A DNA stretch of 46,005 nt from Candidatus Nomurabacteria bacterium CG1_02_43_90 (GCA_001871765.1 MNVN01000015.1:116543-162547), one strand, 5' to 3'. Shown: positions 15,635 through 24,667, numbered from the stretch's first letter. The notes: generated by a model not told the origin, from the letters alone. Made by a program: numbers and translations.

Positions 15635-16519
15635 TCAGTTTTTCTTCAGAATCCTTAGTTTTGCACTTCGGGAACGAGGATTTTCTTGTAGTTCTTCGGG
15701 AGAAGCCGTGAGGGGCTTTTTTGTCATTATCGTTGCAAGTCCTTCTTGCGCCTGTGCCCTAAAAAATTCTTTAACGATGCGGTCTTCAAGACTGTGGAAA
15801 GATATCACTGCTATTCGCCCCTTTGGCGCAAGATATTCAAAACCTTTTACAAGACCCTCACGAAGTGCACCAAGTTCATCATTGACTGTAATACGAAGTG
15901 CTTGAAATGTTTTTGTTGCAGGGTGGATTCTTCCAAAACGTGCGGGGAACGGCACACTTTCTTTTATAATCTCGGCTAATGCTCCTGATGTTTCTATTGG
16001 TTTTAATTTTCGATGCTCGATAATCCCCCGTGCGATGCGTCGCGCAAATCTTTCTTCCCCGTATCCATAGATAATGTCCGCGATACTTTCTTCTGCCCAA
16101 TCATTTACAATCTCATGGGCCGTAATACCCTCTCCTTCTGAGCAAAAAGTCATAAGGAGTGGTTCGTCGCGAAGAAAGGAAAACCCGCGGGGAACGACAT
16201 CGAGCTGTCTGCTTGAAAGCCCAACGTCGAGAAGAATTGCATTAACCTTTTCAACTCCTGCTTGTTTGAGGACGTGATCAATATTGCGAAAGTTATCGCA
16301 AGCAAAAAACTTTTTACACTGAGCACTTTTTAAACGCTCTTCAGCGAGGACCAACGAATCAGCATCAGCATCAGTTCCAATCAAAAATCCTGAGCCTCCT
16401 ATTTTTTCGCAAAGAACTTCGCTGTGCCCCCCTAGTCCCACCGTCCCCTCAAAAACAACATCACCAACCTGGAGCTCGAGTCCATCTATTGTTTGCGATA
16501 GGAGAACAGGTATATGCAT
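15635..16519 (-). CDS. rsmH: RsmH, 16S rRNA (cytosine-1402 N4) methyltransferase
   Basis: A 294-residue protein beginning HIPVLLSQTIDGL, with the SAM-binding region FEGTVGLGGHS and GTDADADSL, the family motif LLDVGLSSRQLD, HPATKTFQALRI and ISFHSLEDRIVKEFF, and a C-terminal NPRSRSAKLRILKK. These are diagnostic of RsmH (MraW). It methylates N4 of C1402 in the decoding centre. It starts 7 nt after mraZ in the usual division-cluster order. Confidence 0.97.
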   Translation of the reverse strand: MHIPVLLSQTIDGLELQVGDVVFEGTVGLGGHSEVLCEKIGGSGFLIGTDADADSLVLAEERLKSAQCKKFFACDNFRNIDHVLKQAGVEKVNAILLDVGLSSRQLDVVPRGFSFLRDEPLLMTFCSEGEGITAHEIVNDWAEESIADIIYGYGEERFARRIARGIIEHRKLKPIETSGALAEIIKESVPFPARFGRIHPATKTFQALRITVNDELGALREGLVKGFEYLAPKGRIAVISFHSLEDRIVKEFFRAQAQEGLATIMTKKPLTASPEELQENPRSRSAKLRILKKN

Positions 16520-16526
16520 ATATTTT

Positions 16527-16961
16527 CTAAATCACTCCAATTTCACCAAGTTTTTCGGCAAGAGCGTCTGCACCCTTCTGAATGCGCGCTTTGTATCCTT
16601 GCCATACTTTTTCGTCCCATAGTTCAACGCGCGTAGATACACCAACTACAGCTACTTGTGTCTTGAGGTCAGCAAACTCCTTTAAAAAATCAGGAACGAG
16701 AATACGGCCGATACTATCAACGTCTGTCTCAACTGCACCCGCAAGCATAAAGCGTCCAAAGCCACGGGTATCTGCTTGTCCCATAGGAAGCCCTGCAAGC
16801 TTTTCTGCAACCTTACTCCACTCTTTCATCGGATACACAAAAAGACAGTTATCAAGACCGTGCGTGATCACCACTTTTTTACCAAGCTCCTTCCGAAACT
16901 TTGCGGGCAGTGCGAGGCGTTTTTTTGGATCAAGGGTATGAATGTATTCGCCGATGAGCAT
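16527..16961 (-). CDS. mraZ: MraZ transcriptional regulator
   Basis: A 144-residue protein with two SpoVT/AbrB-type half domains: IGEYIHTLDPKKRLALPAKFRKE-like start and AVETDVDSIGRILVP, each with the D-x-x-x-R-[IL]-x-[LV]-P core. MraZ binds repeats upstream of its own operon and represses the division cluster. Two AAGTGG repeats spaced 10 bp apart lie just upstream (16999-17014). It is the first gene of mraZ-rsmH-ftsL-ftsI-murF. Confidence 0.96.
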   Translation of the reverse strand: MLIGEYIHTLDPKKRLALPAKFRKELGKKVVITHGLDNCLFVYPMKEWSKVAEKLAGLPMGQADTRGFGRFMLAGAVETDVDSIGRILVPDFLKEFADLKTQVAVVGVSTRVELWDEKVWQGYKARIQKGADALAEKLGEIGVI

Positions 16962-16998
16962 GGATGTTTTTGTGAGATTTTTGTGATTTTATGATTCG

Positions 16999-17014
16999 CC
17001 ACTTCATCCCACTT
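16999..17014 (-). promoter_or_regulatory. Probable MraZ operator (two AAGTGG repeats)
   Basis: On the coding strand AAGTGG occurs twice, separated by GATG, giving a 10-bp period. This resembles the mycoplasma-type AAAGTG repeats bound by MraZ. It lies just after the -10 box, in the 5' leader of mraZ. Confidence 0.55.
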
Positions 17015-17020
17015 GATTAC

Positions 17021-17049
17021 ATTATATTACACTTTGCGCCACAGTACAA
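17021..17049 (-). promoter_or_regulatory. Promoter of the division cluster
   Basis: TTGTAC (17044-17049), 17-nt spacer and consensus TATAAT (17021-17026) on the minus strand, about 60 nt upstream of mraZ. Confidence 0.75.
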
Positions 17050-17232
17050 CACTTTATTATACGAGTTATCCACAAGTAAGCGAGCGGAAGTAAAATTACA
17101 ATTTTACGTTCCGAGCGCACGAAGCTGATATTGTGCCCAGTTATATCCACAAGTAACGATTTTCCCTTTTGCCCGACAAAAGAGCAAAAATCGCGCCAAC
17201 GGTGAATACCGTTTTGACGTAGTCGTACAAAC
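17050..17232. other. Intergenic stretch with DnaA-box-like repeats and hairpins
   Basis: A perfect DnaA box TTATCCACA (17066-17074) and a one-mismatch copy ATATCCACA (17143-17151) sit in repeated contexts AGTTAT(AT)CCACAAGTAA. Between them is a 12-bp hairpin CGGAA-GTAAAAT / ATTTTAC-TTCCG. Further on are CGATTTT/AAAATCG enclosing CTTTTG/CAAAAG, and AACGGT GAAT ACCGTT. No gene is seen. It may be a DnaA-responsive regulatory region for the division cluster or an accessory DnaA-binding locus; two boxes are few for oriC. Confidence 0.4.
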
Positions 17233-17261
17233 AAAAAAGCCCAAATTTTTTGAGCTTTTTT
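17233..17261 (-). terminator. Terminator of lysS
   Basis: A6-GC stem (AAAAAAGC/GCTTTTTT) with inner CAAA/TTTG pairs and a T6 tail on the minus strand, 18 nt after the lysS stop. Confidence 0.75.
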
Positions 17262-17278
17262 GCGAAAACTAAAAAACT

Positions 17279-18751
17279 TTAGTTTTCCTTCGGGCGCATT
17301 GTTGGAAACAAAACAACTTCGCGAATATTGCGCGTATTGGTAAGGAGCATAACGACACGGTCGATGCCAATACCTACTCCGCCCGCAGGTGGCAGTCCAT
17401 ATTCTATTGCTTCAAGATAGTCTTCATCAGAAGGTGATATGTCCCCTTCCCCTCCTTTTTTCTTTTTGTCCTGCTCTTCATAACGTGCACGTTGATCGAG
17501 CGGATCATTCAACTCTGAAAAAGCATTCACCATTTCAATACCGCCTACAACAAGCTGGAAACGGTCAATAAGAGTTGGGTCTTTCTCTTGTTTTTTTGCA
17601 AAAGGTGAAAATCCTGCAGGATAGTCAATAATAAATGTTGGCTGAATCATTTTTGGACGTGCAACTTTTTTGTACACATTGTCCATAATCTTTTCGATAG
17701 AGTCGTGCTTTTCAATGCGAACACCAAGACGCTCTGCCGTAAGCACCCATTCATCGCGCGACATTCCTTTAGGGTTCTCAATGGATGCATAACGTTTAAA
17801 AAGATCAAGGAATGGAACAACTGCGAATTTCTTCCCCATATCGATTGCATCTTCTCCTAGATGAACGGTACTACTTTTGAGAACTTTCTTAACCAGTGTC
17901 TTTATGAGTTTCTCTACAAAAGCCATCTGCGAGGCCGCCGTCTCGTAGGTTGCATAGAATTCAAGCATCGTAAACTCAGGATTGTGTGTCATGTCGATAC
18001 CCTCATTCCTGAAGTTTCTTCCCAGTTCATAGACTCGGGGGAAACCACCCACCAGAAGCTTTTTGAGATACAGCTCAGGAGCTATACGCAAGTTGAGATC
18101 AATGTCGAGTGCATTGTGGTGTGTAAGAAAAGGTTCCGCAAGAGCTCCTCCCGCAAGCGACTGCAAAAGAGGTGTCTCAACTTCAAGATATCCCGCATCA
18201 TTCAAGAACGTACGAATCTCCGTAATAATGCGTGAGCGAAGAATAAAACGCGAGCGTACATCAGGTGACATAAGCATATCCAAATAACGTTTGCGAAAAC
18301 GTTCTTCTACATCTTGTAGTCCATGCCATTTATCAGGGAGTGGGCGCAGACTTTTAGAGAGTATTCTCCATCCTTTCACGAGAATTGTTTTTTCTTCGCG
18401 TTTCGTGACAAAAAGAGTGCCCGAAACTTCAACGAAATCACCAATATCAATTGTATCTTGGAAAAGAGTAAAGAGTTCGTCTTTTATTTCGTCACGTTTT
18501 AAAAATCCCTGTATGGTTACTTCGCCATCTCGCAGGTTAAAAAAAAGAAGTGCCCCTTGTCCGCGAATCGCAGTAACGCGTCCCGCAAGGGTCACTTTTT
18601 TCTTTGCCTCCTCAAATTTCGCAAAGGAAGCGAGCGCTTCACTCACTGAAATTGAACGGTTTGTATCAATCGGATACGCAAGCATACCCTTCTCCTTAAG
18701 AATTTCGAGTTTTTTTATTCTCTCGGTTCGGATTTCTTCGATGGAGGCCAT
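17279..18751 (-). CDS. lysS: Lysyl-tRNA synthetase, class II
   Basis: A 490-residue class II LysRS. The N-terminal OB-fold anticodon-binding domain (about 50-140, GRVTAIRGQGALLFFNLRD) is followed by the catalytic domain: motif 1 region FLNDAGYLEVETP, motif 2 in FRNEGIDMTHNPEFTMLE, and motif 3 in GVGIGIDRVVML near the C-terminus. It charges tRNA-Lys in the cytosol. Length is normal. It is transcribed alone between greA and the division cluster. No Shine-Dalgarno precedes its ATG. Confidence 0.97.
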   Translation of the reverse strand: MASIEEIRTERIKKLEILKEKGMLAYPIDTNRSISVSEALASFAKFEEAKKKVTLAGRVTAIRGQGALLFFNLRDGEVTIQGFLKRDEIKDELFTLFQDTIDIGDFVEVSGTLFVTKREEKTILVKGWRILSKSLRPLPDKWHGLQDVEERFRKRYLDMLMSPDVRSRFILRSRIITEIRTFLNDAGYLEVETPLLQSLAGGALAEPFLTHHNALDIDLNLRIAPELYLKKLLVGGFPRVYELGRNFRNEGIDMTHNPEFTMLEFYATYETAASQMAFVEKLIKTLVKKVLKSSTVHLGEDAIDMGKKFAVVPFLDLFKRYASIENPKGMSRDEWVLTAERLGVRIEKHDSIEKIMDNVYKKVARPKMIQPTFIIDYPAGFSPFAKKQEKDPTLIDRFQLVVGGIEMVNAFSELNDPLDQRARYEEQDKKKKGGEGDISPSDEDYLEAIEYGLPPAGGVGIGIDRVVMLLTNTRNIREVVLFPTMRPKEN

Positions 18752-18843
18752 GATGTAAATTGAAAGTTTGTAAACTCTCTAAAATCAAAAGTAAATATAT
18801 TTACTTTATAAACGTTAGGGAATTTTAACTTTATAAGTGGTTT

Positions 18844-19311
18844 TTATTCTACGTTAACAACCCCGCAAGAAACAATCCCAATAGGAGTCTCGTAAGATAC
18901 CTTTTCGTCTTTGCTCTTTCCCATAAGGGCTTCACCGAGGGGTGATTTGTTTGAGATTTTGCCTTCTTTGGTGTTTGCTTCTTCTGAACCAACAATCTGA
19001 TATCGTCGTGAGTCCTTATCTCCGTCGCGTAAAATCGTAACGGTTGAACCAATGCCAATAATACCACCTTTGTGTTTTTCCGTAATAACCACATTCTTGA
19101 TCATCTGCTCGAGCTTTGCAACACGCTCCTCTGTCTCCGCTTGGTTCTGACGCGCTTCGTGGTACTCAGCATTCTCTGAGAGATCCCCTAGCCCTTTTGC
19201 AAACTCAAGTTGCTCTGCAATCTCCTTGCGACGTACACTCTTTAAATGCTCCAACTCCTTTGATAATTCCTCAAATTTCTCCTTACTTAAATATTCTTTT
19301 TCTTCTGACAT
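18844..19311 (-). CDS. greA: Transcription elongation factor GreA
   Basis: A 155-residue protein with an N-terminal coiled coil (LSKEKFEELSKELEHL, then the tip acidic residues in GDLSENAEYHEAR, which carry the D and E that enter the RNA polymerase channel) and the C-terminal FKBP-like domain with ISNKSPLGEALMGK. GreA stimulates cleavage of backtracked transcripts. The ATG at 19311 is used because a promoter -10 box ends 8 nt before it; a longer upstream frame uses a TTG inside that promoter. Confidence 0.96.
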   Translation of the reverse strand: MSEEKEYLSKEKFEELSKELEHLKSVRRKEIAEQLEFAKGLGDLSENAEYHEARQNQAETEERVAKLEQMIKNVVITEKHKGGIIGIGSTVTILRDGDKDSRRYQIVGSEEANTKEGKISNKSPLGEALMGKSKDEKVSYETPIGIVSCGVVNVE

Positions 19312-19319
19312 ATGGGTGC

Positions 19320-19348
19320 ATTCTATCGGTTTCAGTGCCAAAAGTCAA
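19320..19348 (-). promoter_or_regulatory. Promoter of greA (predicted leaderless)
   Basis: On the minus strand TTGACT (19343-19348), 17-nt spacer, TAGAAT (19320-19325), then 8 nt without a Shine-Dalgarno before the ATG. Confidence 0.7.
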
Positions 19349-19409
19349 ACAAACAAAAACACACAAGATTTCTCCAGCGCATTATCTTAAGGAACAGAAC
19401 TCCACAAAA

Positions 19410-21155
19410 CTACTCCGCTCTCAAATACTCCGGCGTATTCTGATGCATCCAATCAAACATTTGACGCATGACAAATACCCCACCAATCGTGTTGGCGTGC
19501 GGCCCGCGTTCCATCACTACTGCAAAAGCGTAGCGTGGTTTTTCATAAGGGAAGAACCCCATAGCCCACGAGTTGATATACTTTTTCCCTGCATCAATTT
19601 CTGCGGTACCTGTTTTACCCGCAACACTTACATAGGGAACATTGAGTCCTGTCTCAGTACCATTATCTACTGCATCCCGCATCCCCTCACGCACAACCTG
19701 GAGGTATTCCTCAGGGATTTGTATTTGAGTTTTTGGAAAGTCTTTTGCAGGTTCTCTCAAAAAATGAGGGGTCACGAGTGCTCCCCCGTTTGCCAGACTT
19801 GCCGCACTTCGAAGTGCCTGAAGTAAGGTAACTTGAAAACCATATTGACCGATAACAGTGTGGTACGTATCCCCCAAACGCCAAGGTTCTCCTTTGAACA
19901 TTTTTGCTTTCCACTCAGGATTTGGTATGGTACCAATTTTTTCATCCGTAATATCTACACCGGTCAAAGAACCGAAACCAAACATGCGGGCATATTTCTC
20001 GATATTTGCAATACCAATACCTCTTTGTTCTTCAAAACCACCGCCGATTTCGTAAAAATACACGTCAGAAGAAATAGCAATAGCACGTCGCATATCAACC
20101 CACCCATGGGCTTTCCAGTCATTAAAAACTGATTTTATACTTGGGTAATAGGGGTTCTGAATTGAAATAGATCCTGTACTGAGAATTTTCTTTTCAGGAG
20201 TTATGACCCCTTCGTTCAACGCACCGATTGCCATAAATGGCTTTACAATAGAACCTGGTGTATAGAGACCCGAAACAGCGCGGTCAAGAAACACTGCTCG
20301 TTTATCGAGCTGGTATCCTTGAATAATTGTTTTATCTTTTGACTCAGAAAGTACTTCACTTTCGTACTCAGGATAGCTCGTTAATGCGAGAAGCTCGCCG
20401 GTCTGGACATCCATAATAGCCCCTGCCCCTGCCATATAGCCACGATCATGTGCAAGATCACGAATAGTTGCATAAAGTTTTTCCTGTACGCGCGCATCAA
20501 TCCCCAACGTGAGCGCAGGACCATTTTGTGGTGGATCGATAATATTTCCGGATTGAGTATTCCCTAAAGCGTCCGTTTCTACTATTTGTAACCCATTCTT
20601 CCCTGATAAAAGTTCATTGTAAGACTGCTCAATACCATCCTTCCCTACAAACACTTCTTGGTAATAAAAACCTTTCGTATCACGTTTTGGATAACTCACG
20701 TACCCAAGTGCGTGACCAAACCCTTCTGCTTTAATATACGAACGATGGGGGAAAGGCATCGCTACTGTCGTGGTTGACTCCGAAGCAATAAGCGCAGTTT
20801 TTGCAATATTGTCATCAAACGAATTCCATGCGAGGGGAACGTTCTTGCGGTCATAAATCACTCCGCGCATAGCAAAGAGTGGCGTATGGTTAAGACGATT
20901 ATTTTCACTTTTTTTAAAAAATTCTTCACCGTGATAAATTTGTAAGTCTGCGACCTTCCCCAGGAATACAATAATGATGAGCAAGAAGACTCCCAGAACA
21001 CCGAAGAGTGAACCTTTCCCAATAGGCTGTTCTATTCGCCCCTCAAATTGGTCTTTATCAAACGAGGGAAGGTTCTTTGAATCAAGAAAAATCTCATCGG
21101 GATCAATGTCTTGTGAAAGTTGTTTGAGGTAATGTTTTGAGATTCTCTTTGACAT
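19410..21155 (-). CDS. mrdA: Class B penicillin-binding protein 2 (elongation transpeptidase)
   Basis: A 581-residue protein with a 50-residue cytosolic start, one membrane helix (about 50-70), a dimerisation domain beginning RGVIYDRKNVPLAWN, and a transpeptidase domain with SxxK in PGSIVKPFMA, SSD in AISSDVYFYEIG, and KTG in VAGKTGTAEID. PBP2 cross-links peptidoglycan along the cell side together with the MreBCD complex; its place directly after mreD in the same run supports the elongation role, in contrast to ftsI at 13531. The ATG at 21155 is preferred over an upstream TTG. An unusual feature is the long charged N-terminal extension. Confidence 0.93.
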   Translation of the reverse strand: MSKRISKHYLKQLSQDIDPDEIFLDSKNLPSFDKDQFEGRIEQPIGKGSLFGVLGVFLLIIIVFLGKVADLQIYHGEEFFKKSENNRLNHTPLFAMRGVIYDRKNVPLAWNSFDDNIAKTALIASESTTTVAMPFPHRSYIKAEGFGHALGYVSYPKRDTKGFYYQEVFVGKDGIEQSYNELLSGKNGLQIVETDALGNTQSGNIIDPPQNGPALTLGIDARVQEKLYATIRDLAHDRGYMAGAGAIMDVQTGELLALTSYPEYESEVLSESKDKTIIQGYQLDKRAVFLDRAVSGLYTPGSIVKPFMAIGALNEGVITPEKKILSTGSISIQNPYYPSIKSVFNDWKAHGWVDMRRAIAISSDVYFYEIGGGFEEQRGIGIANIEKYARMFGFGSLTGVDITDEKIGTIPNPEWKAKMFKGEPWRLGDTYHTVIGQYGFQVTLLQALRSAASLANGGALVTPHFLREPAKDFPKTQIQIPEEYLQVVREGMRDAVDNGTETGLNVPYVSVAGKTGTAEIDAGKKYINSWAMGFFPYEKPRYAFAVVMERGPHANTIGGVFVMRQMFDWMHQNTPEYLRAE

Positions 21156-21192
21156 ATGCAAGTATGGATGAACGCAGTAATTCCCTTCTTTC

Positions 21193-21441
21193 TTAGTTCC
21201 TAACTGCTTTTTTAATACGGAGGACGAGAAGGAAAATTCCCAGAGAGGAGACTAGTCCAATAATACCGAACCCATAAAGAATATTCGTTCCATAGAGAAG
21301 ATCAAGGAGAAGACCAAATACAACAGCCTCCCCATAAAAAGGAAAAAGGTAGACCCCCACTGCAATAAATAAAAGTAAGCACCACCAAGGAAGGTAGAAA
21401 AGTGTAGCAAGGAGGACTAAGTCAAATAAAACTCGTTTCAT
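21193..21441 (-). CDS. mreD: MreD-like small membrane protein
   Basis: An 82-residue, very hydrophobic protein with three predicted helices (VLFDLVLLATLFYLP, then a second and third segment) ending in a basic tail. Classical MreD has about 160 residues and five to six helices, so this is a reduced form. The call depends mostly on position between mreC and mrdA and on the L-L-L-D-L-L-Y-G segment. An in-frame ATG at 21447 is an equal alternative. Confidence 0.7.
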   Translation of the reverse strand: MKRVLFDLVLLATLFYLPWWCLLLFIAVGVYLFPFYGEAVVFGLLLDLLYGTNILYGFGIIGLVSSLGIFLLVLRIKKAVRN

Positions 21442-21451
21442 TATCATATTT

Positions 21452-22246
21452 TTATTTTTTAATTATGACTTCGACTTCATGAATATCTGCAATGTTAAAA
21501 GGTGTCCTAAAAAAAACGTTGACAAAAGGAAGTGCGGGTTCCTCTTCGACAAGGCCCACTGTTCCCAAAATAAGATTTCCCTTAGGAAGTACTACGATAT
21601 CTCCTTTTTCTACTACAGAACCCTTAGGAAGCTTCGCTTCGAAGTTCCCCATGCCACGTCCATGCGCAGAGGAAGGGGTAGATTTCGGGCCAATAAAAAC
21701 AATATTTTCCTCCCCGGGAGAGGAGTAAAGTTTCACTTTTGCCGAAGTTGGATACACCTCAGCAACCACACCAATAACGCCCGCATTCGCATAAACAACA
21801 AGGTCCCCCAGAGCGATGCCGTGGTCGGACCCCGCATCAATACCTAGAATGTCATAGGGTGACCACCGAGGACTCGACAATACTTCTGCAGAAACCCGGT
21901 TATCACTCCCCGCACGCCCAAGAGCGTCCTCTAGTTTCAAAACTTTTTCAGAGAGGAGATTCCTATCGAGCACCTGTACTTGCATACGCGCAACTTCCTC
22001 CCGAAGAATAATATTCTCATAGACGAGTGATCTTTTAATTTTAAAATTTGTCAAAAAAGTGTCCCCACTCTCCAATGCGACTGCGCGTGTTTTCCAAATA
22101 CTTGGAGCAACGATATAGAGCACTTGAGACAATGCGGTTCGAACAGGATTGTAGGAAAGAGCAAAAATGCTTATCGCAACAAAAATAATAAGCGCGAGAT
22201 TCTTCCCTCTTAATAAAGAGTTATCGCGGAGGCGCATCATTTTCAT
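21452..22246 (-). CDS. mreC: Rod-shape protein MreC
   Basis: About 264 residues: short cytosolic start, a membrane helix (NLALIIFVAISIFALSY), a coiled-coil segment (VYENIILREEVARMQVQVL), and the MreC beta-barrel domain with AGSDHGIALGDLVV, GVIGVVAEVYPTSAKV and KGDIVVLP. MreC is the periplasm-side scaffold that joins MreB to PBP2. The exact start is uncertain: 22246, 22240 or 22237, all overlapping the end of mreB, so translation is probably coupled. Confidence 0.92.
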   Translation of the reverse strand: MKMMRLRDNSLLRGKNLALIIFVAISIFALSYNPVRTALSQVLYIVAPSIWKTRAVALESGDTFLTNFKIKRSLVYENIILREEVARMQVQVLDRNLLSEKVLKLEDALGRAGSDNRVSAEVLSSPRWSPYDILGIDAGSDHGIALGDLVVYANAGVIGVVAEVYPTSAKVKLYSSPGEENIVFIGPKSTPSSAHGRGMGNFEAKLPKGSVVEKGDIVVLPKGNLILGTVGLVEEEPALPFVNVFFRTPFNIADIHEVEVIIKK

Positions 22247-23270
22247 GTTCAATAAGAACCTCCCGGAATCCATCCATTTCTTCCAAGATAATCCCCGTTC
22301 CCCGGGCAACTGCTGTTAGGGGGTCATTTGCAACATACACGGGAACATGCAAGGTTTGGGAGAGAAGGTCGTCCAGACCACGGAGAAGCGCCCCCCCACC
22401 AACGAGGATAATGCCACGACTCATTACATCAGAAAGTACCTCGGGTGGTGTTGTTTCAATTACTTCCTTAACCGCATCGACCAAGCCAACGATAGAAACA
22501 CTCATTGCTTCTCGAATATCTGTATCAGTTACGACAACTTCGCGAGGAAGCCCGGTGACGAGATCACGCCCACGAATAACTGCTTCCATGGGGCTTACTC
22601 CTTTTTTAACAGAACCGATCGCAATCTTAACACTTTCAGCAGTACGCTCACCAATCAAGACTCGGAATTCATCGCGAACATAGTTAATAATATCGTTATT
22701 CAAACGATCCCCCGCAATATGTAAATTTTTTGAGCGTACAATTCCCCCTAGTGAAATAACGGCAATATCGGTAGTACCACCCCCAATATCGATGATCATG
22801 TTTCCTACTGGGTCCTTTACGGGAAGCTTGATCCCAATTGCTGCCGCCATCGGTTCTTCAACAATGTGCACCTCACGTGCGCCAGCATTTTTTGCAGCAT
22901 CATACACCGCCCGAATCTCAACACTCGTGATACCCGAAGGTACTCCTACGACTACCCGCGGACGCACGGTCTTTTTACTAATTTTGTTTGCCTTATTGAT
23001 TAGATACGAAAGCATTTCTTCTGTTACTTCAAAGTTTGAAATAACTCCATCAACAAGGGGGCGAATAGCAACTACGTGGCCTGGTGTACGTCCGATCATT
23101 TGCTTTGCTTGTGACCCAAGTGCAACTACCGTACCAGTCTTTTGGTTTACAGCAACCACCGATGGTTCATTGATAACGATTCCATGATCCCGTAAGTAGA
23201 CAAGGGTATTCGCCGTACCGAGGTCGATACCGATGTCGTTAGAAAAGAGTTGGTAAAATTTATCAAACAT
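22221..23270 (-). CDS. mreB: MreB actin-like protein (rod-shape operon copy)
   Basis: A 349-residue MreB. It has phosphate 1 IGIDLGTANTLVYLRDHG, NEPSVVAVN, phosphate 2 IIDIGGGTTDIAVISLGG and the adenosine motif ILVGGGALLRGLDDLL. It forms ATP-dependent filaments under the membrane that guide elongation. It begins 4 nt after proS and is followed by mreC, mreD and mrdA. A second copy lies at 29605; this one has the classical operon context. Confidence 0.97.
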   Translation of the reverse strand: MFDKFYQLFSNDIGIDLGTANTLVYLRDHGIVINEPSVVAVNQKTGTVVALGSQAKQMIGRTPGHVVAIRPLVDGVISNFEVTEEMLSYLINKANKISKKTVRPRVVVGVPSGITSVEIRAVYDAAKNAGAREVHIVEEPMAAAIGIKLPVKDPVGNMIIDIGGGTTDIAVISLGGIVRSKNLHIAGDRLNNDIINYVRDEFRVLIGERTAESVKIAIGSVKKGVSPMEAVIRGRDLVTGLPREVVVTDTDIREAMSVSIVGLVDAVKEVIETTPPEVLSDVMSRGIILVGGGALLRGLDDLLSQTLHVPVYVANDPLTAVARGTGIILEEMDGFREVLIEHENDAPPR

Positions 23271-23274
23271 AGTA

Positions 23275-24534
23275 TTAATTTTTTAACATAGAAGAAAGCT
23301 CGGCGCGGGACACCATAGAAACTTCTCCTGTTGCGCGATCCTTCACTTCAAAAGTTCCGCTTGCTAATGTTTTTGAGGATACAACAATACGGGTAGGAAT
23401 ACCGATCAGGTCACTGTCGGCAAACTTCTCCCCTGCGCGAAGATCGCGGTCATCCCAGAGTACTTCGATGCCTTCTGTCAAAAGTTCGTCATACAACTTT
23501 TGTGCCTCAGCACGAACCGTCGTATCTTCTACACTCCCCAACTCTACAAGATGTACGGCAAACGGCGCAACCGCGCGAGACCACACAAGCCCTTTATCGT
23601 CAGAAAAAATTTCAGCGATAACCCCCATAAGTCGCGTAACACCGATACCATACGAGCCAAGGAACACAGGCTTTTTGTTCCCCTCTTTATCAGTAAAGAA
23701 AAAGTCCATCTGTTCACATTTCCCCGTACCAAACGTAAAAATATTTCCTACTTCTGCAGCTTTCTTTGCCTCAAAATCTTCCTTTTTCTTACCAAGATTT
23801 TGCAACGTTTCCTCATTAAAAATCTCTTCGTTGATTGCAACCGTACCATCTTTGTGTACATAAATGATGTCCTCCCCCGCTTCACAAATTGTTTGAAACT
23901 CGTGACTAAATTTATCCGTAAAAACACCGCCCGAAGCAGACGTGACATACGTAAGGTCACCTAACCCAACCTTTCGATATATATTCAAATATGCTTCGAT
24001 CGCCTTATTATAAAAATCCATATGCTCTGCCTCATCGATGCAATATGAATACATATCCTTCATAATAAATTCCCGACAACGCATGATGCCACTCTTTGCA
24101 CGGGTTTCATTTCTCAGCTTGTTCTGAAACTGATGTACATAGCGAGGAAGATCATGATAACTTGCAATGTGTGCACGCATCATGTTTGTAATAGGCTCTT
24201 CATGCGACCACCCGAACCCTACGTCCGTACCATTTTTTAATTTCGACTTAAACCAAATATCTGCTTTTTCATCATCCCATCGATCAGTCATTTCCCAGAC
24301 CTCTTTATTCTGAAGTGTGGACATAATAATTTCTTGAGAACCCAACCTCTCCATCTCTTCAGCAACAATATTTTTGATATTATTGAGGACACGTAAACCC
24401 AAAGGGAGCATCGAGTATACTCCCGCAAATTCTTTACTAATAAAACCAGCGCGTATAAGGAGCTGTGCATTCTTTGCAGATTCGTCTGCAGGCACTTCCT
24501 TGCGTGTTTTGGTGAAAAGTTGTGACTGCTTCAT
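23275..24534 (-). CDS. proS: Prolyl-tRNA synthetase, class II, short form
   Basis: A 419-residue ProRS. The class II core shows GVYSMLPLGLRVL, RDETRAK-like RNETRAKSGIMRCREFIMKD, the later GSYGIGVTRLMG motif 3, and a C-terminal anticodon-binding domain (VLWDDRDLRAGEKFADSDLIGIP). It is shorter than the usual bacterial form of about 570 residues because the INS editing domain between motifs 2 and 3 is absent, so mischarged Ala-tRNA-Pro cannot be cleared by this enzyme itself. The ATG at 24534 has a -10 box 8 nt upstream. It is the first gene of a run with mreBCD-mrdA. Confidence 0.95.
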   Translation of the reverse strand: MKQSQLFTKTRKEVPADESAKNAQLLIRAGFISKEFAGVYSMLPLGLRVLNNIKNIVAEEMERLGSQEIIMSTLQNKEVWEMTDRWDDEKADIWFKSKLKNGTDVGFGWSHEEPITNMMRAHIASYHDLPRYVHQFQNKLRNETRAKSGIMRCREFIMKDMYSYCIDEAEHMDFYNKAIEAYLNIYRKVGLGDLTYVTSASGGVFTDKFSHEFQTICEAGEDIIYVHKDGTVAINEEIFNEETLQNLGKKKEDFEAKKAAEVGNIFTFGTGKCEQMDFFFTDKEGNKKPVFLGSYGIGVTRLMGVIAEIFSDDKGLVWSRAVAPFAVHLVELGSVEDTTVRAEAQKLYDELLTEGIEVLWDDRDLRAGEKFADSDLIGIPTRIVVSSKTLASGTFEVKDRATGEVSMVSRAELSSMLKN

Positions 24535-24542
24535 ATCTATGT

Positions 24543-24571
24543 ATATTACCTTAAAATTTACGGGAGACCAA
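24543..24571 (-). promoter_or_regulatory. Promoter of the proS-mreBCD-mrdA run (predicted leaderless)
   Basis: On the minus strand TTGGTC (24566-24571), 17-nt spacer, TAATAT (24543-24548), 8 nt to the ATG. The same -35 hexamer TTGGTC occurs before murA. Confidence 0.65.
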
Positions 24572-24624
24572 ATGAGTTGACTCAATCAAGAAAAAATGTT
24601 AAAGTTGTACAAGTCTTAAAAGGT

Positions 24625-24636
24625 GGGCACGTGCCC
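24625..24636. promoter_or_regulatory. Perfect 12-bp palindrome GGGCACGTGCCC
   Basis: A self-complementary GC-rich 12-mer in an AT-rich intergenic region, 32 nt before the start at 24668 and divergent from proS. It could be an operator; no regulator is known. Confidence 0.3.
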
Positions 24637-24667
24637 GAATTATTTGTTTTTTACAAAGGGGAATGAA

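Noticed and set aside
17050-17232. Chromosome replication origin
   Set aside because: Only two DnaA-box-like sites were seen, with no dnaA or dnaN nearby and no clear AT-rich unwinding region; regulation of the division cluster is at least as likely.
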